Assembly (NCBI GenBank): GCA_934661765.1
Contig: CAKUJT010000157.1
Location: 1 to 5,258, forward strand
DNA: 5,258 nucleotides
Direction: 5' to 3'
From: an uncultured Senegalimassilia sp.
Lineage (GTDB): Bacteria; Actinomycetota; Coriobacteriia; Coriobacteriales; Eggerthellaceae
This document shows, piece by piece, positions 1 through 5,258 of this stretch; the stretch's first letter is position 1; every line of letters starts with the position of its first letter. Under the pieces are notes generated by a model. The model was given only the letters and a program-made list of their open reading frames with translations. It was not told the DNA's origin and made no database searches. The translations under genes were made by a program, and so were the position numbers.

Positions 1-1902
1 TCGGCGTCGAAGACGGCGCTGTACATGGGGCTTGTCCTGGTGGACAGCGCGTGCGTGAACCTGGCCGTCTATCTGTTCGTCGGCGCGCCGCCCGAGTCGG
101 GCCCGTCGTTCGCCGCGCGCGGCTTGAATAACGTGTGGATGCTGCTCTACATCGGCCTGCCCCTGCTTTACGCGCTCGAGCGCAGCCCGCTTATGCCCAA
201 CCCGCCGCGTTGGATCCACGTCCCGTACCGCAACATCAAGAAGGCTAACCTCACACAGCGCTTCGTCATCTGGTTCGTTATCGCGTCGGCGTTGCTGATG
301 CTTCTCGTTTCGGTCTTGGTCATCGCCTTCGCCTCCGGCGACGAGGAGAGCTTCCAGACCGTTGTGCACACCATGTTCCACGAGGCCGCCATCCTCATAG
401 TGCCCATCTTCCTGCCCATGTTCGCATTCCTGCACATCTTGGAGCGCCGCTTCACGCGCCCCATCGAAGTGCTCGCTCTCGACCAGCAGACCTTCATCGA
501 GCGCATGGAATCCGATGTCGAGCAGGGCAGGCGCGACATGCGCATCGCGGTCGATGAGCACGGCACGAAGCCCCGCTACGAGATCGCCGAGCTGTACGAG
601 TCCACCAACAAGATGCGCCGCGACATGGTCGGCTTCATCGAGCACCTGTACAACGTCACGGCCGAGCGCCAGCGCACGGCCACCGAGCTCGACGTGGCCA
701 GGCAGATACAGATGAGCGCCGTGCCGCACGACTTCGATTCGCTCACGGAACGCTTCGCGCTCGATATCGCCGGCTTCATGCGCCCGGCGCGTGAGGTGGG
801 CGGCGACTTCTACGACGTGTTCGAGGTGGGCGAGCGCGGCGTGGCCTTCGTCATCGGCGACGTGTCGGGCAAGGGCGTTCCCGCGGCGCTGTTCATGATG
901 CGCGCGCAAAGCCTGCTGCGCCAGTACCTGCTGGAAACCGACGACCTTGGCACGGCGTTCACCCTGGCCAACCGTCAGCTGTGCGAGCGCAACGACGCCA
1001 TGCTGTTCGTCACCGCGTTCGCATGCGTGGTGGACACGGCAACCGGCGAGGTGCGCTTCGTCAACGCCGGCCACAACCCGCCGGTGTTCAAGCAAAACGG
1101 CAAGCTCGGCTATCTTGCGTGTCGCCCGGGGCTGGTGCTCGGCGCCATGGACGTGGTGAAGTACCGCGAGGGAAGCTTCGTGTGCAGCCCGGGCGATGGC
1201 CTGCTTTTGTACACCGACGGCGTGTCGGAAGCGGCAAACGCGGCTGAAGAGCTGTACGGCGAGGAACGCCTGCTGGAAACGCTGGCGCGAATCGATGCGT
1301 CGGGCGGGGAAGGCGCCCCCGCGGGCTCGGACGCGCAAGCGCCGGACGTTGCGGCGGCTGCGAGCGCGGCGGCCGCATCTTCGGCCCAAACCGCTGTAAA
1401 CTCCCTGGTGGCAAGCGTTGACGCCTTCGCAGGCGAAGCGCCGCAGGCTGACGACATCACCATGCTCGCCTTCCGCTGGAACCTTCCCGTGCAACGTCTT
1501 ACGCTGCCGGCCGACGATGCCGAGCTCGATAGCCTGTTCGCCTTCCTGGAGCCTATCTGCGAGGGCGAGGGCCGCACGCCGAAGATGATGGCGCAGATGA
1601 TGCTCGTCTGCGAGGAGGTCTTCGTCAACATCTGCCACTACGGGTTCCCCGATGGCCAGCCACGCCTGCCGGTGGACATCGAGGCCGCCGTCGACGAGCG
1701 CGCGGGCTGCTTGCACCTCGTGTTCAGCGACCAGGGCATTGCCTACGACCCGCTTTCGCACAACGCGAAGAAGGTCGACCCCACCGATGAGCAGCGCAAA
1801 GGCGGGCTGGGCATCCTGCTCATGCGCAAGTACATGGACGACTTGCGCTACACCCGCGCCGACGGGCGCAACATCTTGCGTATGACGAAGCGATTCGTTT
1901 AA
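1..1902 (+). CDS. Membrane-anchored SpoIIE-type serine phosphatase fused to an RsbW-like ATPase/kinase domain (5' partial)
   Basis: Likely a sensor/regulator that sets the phosphorylation state of a STAS-domain antagonist, most simply the protein encoded just downstream. The frame is open from base 1, with eight sense codons before the first ATG at 25, so the N-terminus is probably outside the window. Order: hydrophobic membrane segments at about 13-84, 121-180, 259-333 and 367-444; a HAMP-like linker and helical region (TRPIEVLA near 457, then EIAELYESTNKM near 580); a PP2C/SpoIIE phosphatase from about 690 to 1480 with the expected metal-binding acids in GGDFYD (D at 805), GDVSGKG (D at 859), TDGVSE (D at 1216) and ADDIT (1450-1455). 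A HATPase_c_2 domain follows from about 1498: N-box EEVFVN (E at 1615, N at 1627), G1 box DQGIAYDP (D at 1729), G2 GGLGILLM (1801). All key residues of both enzymes are present, so both activities look intact. An alanine-rich insert lies at about 1297-1389. Domain calls are strong; the signal sensed is unknown. Confidence 0.93.
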   Translation, partial: SASKTALYMGLVLVDSACVNLAVYLFVGAPPESGPSFAARGLNNVWMLLYIGLPLLYALERSPLMPNPPRWIHVPYRNIKKANLTQRFVIWFVIASALLMLLVSVLVIAFASGDEESFQTVVHTMFHEAAILIVPIFLPMFAFLHILERRFTRPIEVLALDQQTFIERMESDVEQGRRDMRIAVDEHGTKPRYEIAELYESTNKMRRDMVGFIEHLYNVTAERQRTATELDVARQIQMSAVPHDFDSLTERFALDIAGFMRPAREVGGDFYDVFEVGERGVAFVIGDVSGKGVPAALFMMRAQSLLRQYLLETDDLGTAFTLANRQLCERNDAMLFVTAFACVVDTATGEVRFVNAGHNPPVFKQNGKLGYLACRPGLVLGAMDVVKYREGSFVCSPGDGLLLYTDGVSEAANAAEELYGEERLLETLARIDASGGEGAPAGSDAQAPDVAAAASAAAASSAQTAVNSLVASVDAFAGEAPQADDITMLAFRWNLPVQRLTLPADDAELDSLFAFLEPICEGEGRTPKMMAQMMLVCEEVFVNICHYGFPDGQPRLPVDIEAAVDERAGCLHLVFSDQGIAYDPLSHNAKKVDPTDEQRKGGLGILLMRKYMDDLRYTRADGRNILRMTKRFV

Positions 1903-1917
1903 ATACGGGAAGCGTTC

Positions 1918-1926
1918 GAGAAAGGA
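1918..1926 (+). promoter_or_regulatory. Ribosome binding site of the STAS gene
   Basis: GAGAAAGGA, with the AAAGGA core at 1921-1926, lies six bases before the ATG at 1933. This is good Shine-Dalgarno placement and supports that start. It sits within the 30-base gap after the phosphatase stop codon, which is too short to hold an obvious promoter, so the STAS gene is probably cotranscribed with the gene upstream. Confidence 0.75.
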
Positions 1927-1932
1927 CCGCAT

Positions 1933-2235
1933 ATGGAGATCAAGGCAACGAAAAACGGCGACGCGCTCGAGGTGGCCCTGTCTGGGCGCTTGGACACGAA
2001 CACGTCCCCTGATCTGGAGAGTTACCTGCGCGAGAACCTGGAAGGCGTCGCCAGCCTGGCCATCGACCTGGCAGACACCCAGTATGTTTCGAGCGCCGGT
2101 CTGCGCGTGTTCTTGTTCGCGCACAAGGAGCTGGCGAAGGTGGGAAGCGGGCTGGTGCTGCGCCATCCCAACGAGTACATCGCCGACGTGCTCGACGCTA
2201 CGGGTTTCACGGAAATCCTGACCGTCGAACAGTAG
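1933..2235 (+). CDS. STAS-domain anti-sigma factor antagonist (SpoIIAA/RsbV-like)
   Basis: A 100-residue soluble protein made of a single STAS domain, the usual size for SpoIIAA/RsbV-type antagonists. In partner switching such a protein, when unphosphorylated, binds an RsbW/SpoIIAB-type kinase and frees that kinase's target; phosphorylation by the kinase switches it off and a PP2C phosphatase switches it back on. Visible hallmarks are the N-terminal strand with LSGRLDTNTS (residues 16-25), the IDLADTQYV strand (44-52) and the phosphorylation loop SSAGLR (53-58). Ser54 is the likely phosphosite by alignment with the DSSG/DSTG motif of SpoIIAA/RsbV. The usual Asp before that serine is Ser53 here, a variant I recall as common in the wider family. 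A LRHPNEYIADVLDATGF-like C-terminal part completes the fold. It lies 30 bases after a gene carrying both a phosphatase and a kinase-like domain, which makes that protein the most likely partner. Its final target is not shown by the window. Confidence 0.93.
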   Translation: MEIKATKNGDALEVALSGRLDTNTSPDLESYLRENLEGVASLAIDLADTQYVSSAGLRVFLFAHKELAKVGSGLVLRHPNEYIADVLDATGFTEILTVEQ

Positions 2236-2239
2236 GGGG
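2235..2239 (+). promoter_or_regulatory. Weak G-rich ribosome binding site of the GH3 gene
   Basis: The run GGGGG begins with the last base of the STAS stop codon and ends five bases before the ATG at 2245. It is a poor match to AGGAGG, so translation of the GH3 gene may depend partly on ribosomes finishing the STAS gene nine bases upstream. The coupling is inference. Confidence 0.45.
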
Positions 2240-2244
2240 CTGCT

Positions 2245-4029
2245 ATGGCGCATGGCGAGAAGATCTCGGAACTGACCGGCAACGACGCGCATCATGAGCA
2301 GCTCGCATCGGCGAGCGCGCCCGCGCAGATGCCCGATGTGGCAACCCTGCGCGCCATGATGCACGAACGCCAATACGCGGCGGGAAAGGCGCTCGAGCAG
2401 CAGCTTGAGGCCGACGTGCTGCATGCACGCGAGGTGCAGGAAGAACTGCTCTTCGAGATGATAGAGGCGAACAAGGACACGCCGTTTGGCCGCGATCACG
2501 GCTTTGCCGACATCAAGACGGTCGAGGACTTCAAGCGCACCGTTCCCTTCACCACCTACGACGATTACGCCGGCTATATCTACGAGGTGATGGAGCACGG
2601 CACGCGCGGTGTGGTGACCACCGAGGAAATCGTGCACTTCAATGAAACCTCGGGCACTATGGGCAATCCCAAGGGCATCCCCTACACCAAGCGCATGGCG
2701 GAGATCCTCATGGGCTATTCGGGTGCGTACACGTATTACCGCAGCTACGTGGGCGCGGGCGAGGACCTGGCCGGTGGCCGTATGCTCACGCTTATCGAAA
2801 GCCACTACAGCATGCTGAAGAGCGGCATTTCGTTCGGGTCGCTGTCGTGCAAGGCCATCGCCGACGCCCGCCCGTATCTTGCGGCGACCACTACCAGCCC
2901 CGACGAGGCCGTGTTCACCAAACCCGGCACCGATACGCGCTATCTGCATGCGCGCTTCGCCATCGAAGAGCGCGACATCCGCGACATATCGTCGGTGTTC
3001 ATCACCGGCGTGCTCGACCTCATGCGCTACGTCGAGGACAACTGGGAGCTGCTCGTGCGCGACATCGAGCAGGGAACCATCGATGCGTCCATCCAGATGC
3101 CGGCCGACGTGCGTGCCGGTTTGGAGGCGCGCATCGAGCCCAACCCCGAGCGCGCTGCCGAGCTGCGCGCCATCTTCGAGCGCGGCTTTGACGAGCCCAT
3201 CACGCCGGCCATGTGGCCGAACCTGCTGGTCGTTCGCAGTGTAGCCGGCGGCGGTTTCGCGCCCTACACGCAGCGTCTGCGCCGCTTCATCGGCGACGAC
3301 GTGCATATCCTCTACACCGGCTACAGCGCTTCGGAAGGCGCGTTCTCCGTGCCGTTCGAGCTGGATAACCCTTCGAGCGTGCTGCTGCCGCGCAGCGTGT
3401 ACTTCGAGTTCGTGCCCGTCGACGACCCCGACTACGACCACACGCTCGGCGTTGAGGATCTGCAAGAAGGCCACGACTACGAGGTCATCATCACGAGCCG
3501 TTCGGGCTTCTACCGCTACAAGATGCGCGACGCCATCCGCTGTGTCGGCCATAAGGGAACCATGCCCACGATGGAGTTCCTGTTCCGCCTCGACCAGACG
3601 GTGAACATGCATGGCGAGAAGACCACGGAGCTTGTGCTGCGCAAGGTGGCCGACAAGGTGGCTGCGCGCGCAGGGCTCGACCTCGTGGATTTCAGCGTGT
3701 ACCCCAACGTCGACCATCATCCGGCGCGCTACGAGTACCTGTTCGAGTTTTACCATGCCGACCATGCGGCCATCGACTTGGCCGAATTGTCGCGCATCAC
3801 CGACGAGGAGCTGCGCGCGGGCAACTGCGACGTGGACTACATGACCGAGGACGGCACGTTCGCCCCGGCCACCGCGCGCGTGCTGCAGGACGAGACCAAC
3901 CAGCTGTGGCGCGATATGCGCGTCATGCACGGCAAGGCCCCGAACCAGATCAAGCCGGTGCACATCGTGGACACCGAGCAGAAGCGGCGCTTCTTCTTCG
4001 CGCTCATCGACGGGGAAATCGAAGGGTAG
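2245..4029 (+). CDS. GH3-family adenylate-forming enzyme (putative acyl acid-amido synthetase)
   Basis: A 594-residue soluble protein of the GH3 branch of the adenylate-forming (ANL) superfamily; similar proteins are often labelled 'GH3 auxin-responsive promoter', a name inherited from plants. Plant members activate a carboxylic acid with ATP and transfer the acyl group to an amino acid; to my knowledge most bacterial members lack a defined substrate. Evidence in order: family-like N-terminal region with NKDTPFGRDHGF and FKRTVPFTTYDDY (about residues 75-112); ATP phosphate-binding loop ETSGTMGNPKG (134-144); YTGYSASEG (357-365), corresponding to the acyl-adenylate/aromatic-Glu motif; GFYRYKMRD (421-429), corresponding to the YRYxxGD motif, with Asp429 kept but the Gly before it replaced by Arg428; hinge-region HGEKTTE (456-462); and a C-terminal NQIKP (567-571) like the QxKxP motif of the family. 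Residues 1 to about 40 are a weakly conserved-looking extension. No signal peptide or membrane segment. The gene lies between a signalling pair and a MATE exporter. Family confidence is high; substrate, acceptor and product are unknown. Confidence 0.92.
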   Translation: MAHGEKISELTGNDAHHEQLASASAPAQMPDVATLRAMMHERQYAAGKALEQQLEADVLHAREVQEELLFEMIEANKDTPFGRDHGFADIKTVEDFKRTVPFTTYDDYAGYIYEVMEHGTRGVVTTEEIVHFNETSGTMGNPKGIPYTKRMAEILMGYSGAYTYYRSYVGAGEDLAGGRMLTLIESHYSMLKSGISFGSLSCKAIADARPYLAATTTSPDEAVFTKPGTDTRYLHARFAIEERDIRDISSVFITGVLDLMRYVEDNWELLVRDIEQGTIDASIQMPADVRAGLEARIEPNPERAAELRAIFERGFDEPITPAMWPNLLVVRSVAGGGFAPYTQRLRRFIGDDVHILYTGYSASEGAFSVPFELDNPSSVLLPRSVYFEFVPVDDPDYDHTLGVEDLQEGHDYEVIITSRSGFYRYKMRDAIRCVGHKGTMPTMEFLFRLDQTVNMHGEKTTELVLRKVADKVAARAGLDLVDFSVYPNVDHHPARYEYLFEFYHADHAAIDLAELSRITDEELRAGNCDVDYMTEDGTFAPATARVLQDETNQLWRDMRVMHGKAPNQIKPVHIVDTEQKRRFFFALIDGEIEG

Positions 4030-4033
4030 GGAG
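4021..4033 (+). promoter_or_regulatory. Ribosome binding region of the MATE gene, overlapping the GH3 stop codon
   Basis: A purine-rich run with GAAGGG at 4021-4026 and AGGGAG at 4028-4033 precedes the ATG at 4036. The second copy is very close to the start (two bases) and the first is nine bases away, so the first may be the working one. It overlaps the end of the GH3 gene, consistent with coupled translation. Confidence 0.5.
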
Positions 4034-4035
4034 TC

Positions 4036-5258
4036 ATGGGGGCGCAAACCGAGAACAGCGAGCTGATCAAGCGGACGTTCGGCAAGTATCTGGCCATGTC
4101 CATCCTCATCACCCTGTCGGCAACGCTCGGCATGATGATCGACAACGTGATCGCCGGCAACTTGCTGGGGTCGGGCGCGGTGGCGGCCATCGGCATGTCG
4201 CTTTCCGTGTTCATGCTGTTCTCGGGGTGCGCCGGCATCCTCGAAACGGGCGCGGTGGCCCTGTGCGCCCGGGCGCTGGGCAATCGCGACGCCGATAGGG
4301 TGAACGTGCTGTTCAGCGTCTCGCTTGCCGCGGCGCTTGCGGTGGGCGCGGCGCTGTCGGCGGGCGGCGTGGCCGGAGCCGACGCGTTGGCGACCATGCT
4401 CGGCGCCGCATCGGGCGAGCTGCACGCCGACACCGCGGCGTATTTGAGCGGCATCTGCTCCGGCGCGTTCGCCATCGTGCTGCTGCAGCTGCTCATGGGG
4501 TTCACGCGCCTGGACAACGCGCCTCAGCTGGGTATCGTGGCCATCGTCGGCATGAGCGTGTGCGACGTGGTATTCAATCTGGTGGCGGTTTGCGTGCTTG
4601 ACCTGGGACTTCGCGGCATGGGCTTGGCCACGGCGCTGGCGTATTGCGTGGCCGTGGGCATCTGCTGCACGCATTTTCTCAGTAAGGGGAACACGCTGCA
4701 TCTGGTGAACCCCGTGCCGCATGTGGGGCAGCTTGCCGGCGTGCTGAAGACGGGCCTGCCCGATTCGCTTACCCGCGCCACCGTCATGGTGCGCACGTTC
4801 ACGTTCAACTGGCTGCTGCTCGCGGTGGCGAGCGCCGGCGCGGTCGCGGCCTTGTCCATGCTGTCGTCGGTGAACTCGTTCGCGTCGTCGGTGACCATCG
4901 GCGTGGGGCAGACGGCCACCCTTCTGTGCGGCATCTTCTTCGGCGAAGAGGACCGCGGCGCGCTGAAGGCGACGCTGCGAACGGGCATGCGCATGGGGCT
5001 GGTGCTGTCGTGCGCTTTGTGCGCGGTGGTGTTCGCGTTCGCGCCCCAGGTCGTGGGGCTGTTCGGCCTTGAGGGCGACGCCGAGGCGTTCGGCGTGGTC
5101 GCCGTGCGGGCGTTCATCCTGTGCGTGCCCATCGACCTGATCAACCAGCTGTTCGTGAACTACTACCAGGGCACGGGCAACGTGCGCGCCGCAAGCGCCA
5201 TCGCCGTGGGGCAGTCGGGCCTGTTCGCCGTGCTGTTCGCGTTGGGGACGGTATGGTT
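4036..5258 (+). CDS. MATE-family efflux transporter (3' partial)
   Basis: An integral membrane exporter of the multidrug and toxic compound extrusion family, which uses a Na+ or H+ gradient to drive out organic molecules. From ATG 4036 the frame runs without a stop to the window edge: 407 complete codons against about 450 for the family, so roughly the last tenth is missing. The protein is strongly hydrophobic with many membrane segments. Family-like features are a short charged N-terminus, then GMMIDNVIAGNLLGSGAVAAIG (about residues 32-53, equivalent to the usual D-x-x-x-x-G-x-x-L-G segment of MATE helix 1-2), and LETGAVALCARALGNRDADR (about 70-90). The second half restarts the pattern with LKTGLPDSLTRA near 4743-4779 and NQLFVNYYQGTGN at 5146-5184, resembling the conserved Q-G-x-G region late in MATE proteins. 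It starts six bases after the GH3 stop, so the two genes are probably cotranscribed. Subfamily, coupling ion and substrate cannot be determined here; an MATE-like flippase role is a less likely alternative. Confidence 0.9.
   Translation, partial: MGAQTENSELIKRTFGKYLAMSILITLSATLGMMIDNVIAGNLLGSGAVAAIGMSLSVFMLFSGCAGILETGAVALCARALGNRDADRVNVLFSVSLAAALAVGAALSAGGVAGADALATMLGAASGELHADTAAYLSGICSGAFAIVLLQLLMGFTRLDNAPQLGIVAIVGMSVCDVVFNLVAVCVLDLGLRGMGLATALAYCVAVGICCTHFLSKGNTLHLVNPVPHVGQLAGVLKTGLPDSLTRATVMVRTFTFNWLLLAVASAGAVAALSMLSSVNSFASSVTIGVGQTATLLCGIFFGEEDRGALKATLRTGMRMGLVLSCALCAVVFAFAPQVVGLFGLEGDAEAFGVVAVRAFILCVPIDLINQLFVNYYQGTGNVRAASAIAVGQSGLFAVLFALGTVW

Larger units (their letters stand above)
1..5258 (+). 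other. Probable operon: phosphatase/kinase - STAS - GH3 - MATE
   Basis: All four genes lie on the same strand with gaps of 30, 9 and 6 bases, and no gap has room for a clear promoter or shows a convincing terminator. Composition is even across the block, with no sign that one gene was recently inserted. Both ends of the operon lie outside the window, so its promoter and any further members are not visible. Confidence 0.75.

Noticed and set aside
25..27. ATG at 25 as the true start of the phosphatase gene.
   Set aside because: The frame is open to base 1, there is no convincing ribosome binding site before this ATG, and it would fall inside the first hydrophobic segment. The gene most likely begins upstream of the window.
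1110..1631. Minus-strand open frame of 173 codons opposite the phosphatase and ATPase domains.
   Set aside because: It runs antisense to conserved catalytic motifs of the phosphatase gene and shows only a low-complexity Ser/Ala-rich translation.
1885..1898. Small inverted repeat ACGAA-GCGA-TTCGT at the end of the phosphatase gene, followed by TTTAAAT, resembling a mini terminator.
   Set aside because: The stem is only five base pairs (six with one G-U pair), the T run is three bases, and it lies inside the last codons. Too weak to call a terminator, and the next gene follows closely on the same strand.
1903..1932. Possible internal promoter in the gap before the STAS gene.
   Set aside because: The gap is 30 bases and largely taken up by the ribosome binding site; no -35/-10 pair can be fitted with confidence.
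3837..4517. Long open frame on the minus strand (226 codons) opposite the end of the GH3 gene and the start of the MATE gene.
   Set aside because: Its translation is rich in Ser, Ala, Met and Pro with no recognisable motif, and it lies opposite two well-supported genes. Such frames are expected opposite GC-rich coding sequence.
4524..5144. Long open frame on the minus strand (206 codons) opposite the MATE gene.
   Set aside because: Thr, Ser and Ala-rich composition without domain features; the plus-strand frame reads through as a convincing MATE transporter, so this is a shadow.

Overview
The window is a single co-directional block on the + strand with high GC and strong G/C bias at third codon positions. 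Four genes are packed with gaps of 30, 9 and 6 bases, which suggests one transcript. The base composition and the gene combination would fit a high-GC anaerobic actinobacterium of the Coriobacteriia/Eggerthellaceae type. That placement is an impression from style, not proven by any marker gene in the window.

Layout: (1) 1-1902, the 3' part of a membrane-anchored regulator with four predicted membrane segments, a HAMP-like linker, a SpoIIE/RsbU-type PP2C serine phosphatase and a C-terminal RsbW/SpoIIAB-type ATPase domain. The reading frame is open at the window edge, so the true start lies outside. (2) 1933-2235, a 100-residue single STAS-domain anti-sigma-factor-antagonist-like protein. (3) 2245-4029, a 594-residue GH3-family adenylate-forming enzyme (acyl acid-amido synthetase superfamily). 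(4) 4036 to the window end, a MATE-family multidrug/metabolite exporter, cut by the right edge.

Working model (inference): genes 1 and 2 form a partner-switching signalling pair in which the STAS protein is phosphorylated and dephosphorylated in response to a signal sensed at the membrane. Genes 3 and 4 look like an output pair: an enzyme that could activate a carboxylic acid and join it to an amine, and a pump that could export the product or a related compound. No sigma factor or other output regulator is visible in the window, and the GH3 substrate cannot be read from the sequence.

No RNA genes, mobile elements, CRISPR arrays, convincing promoters or terminators were seen. There is no non-coding stretch longer than 30 bases.
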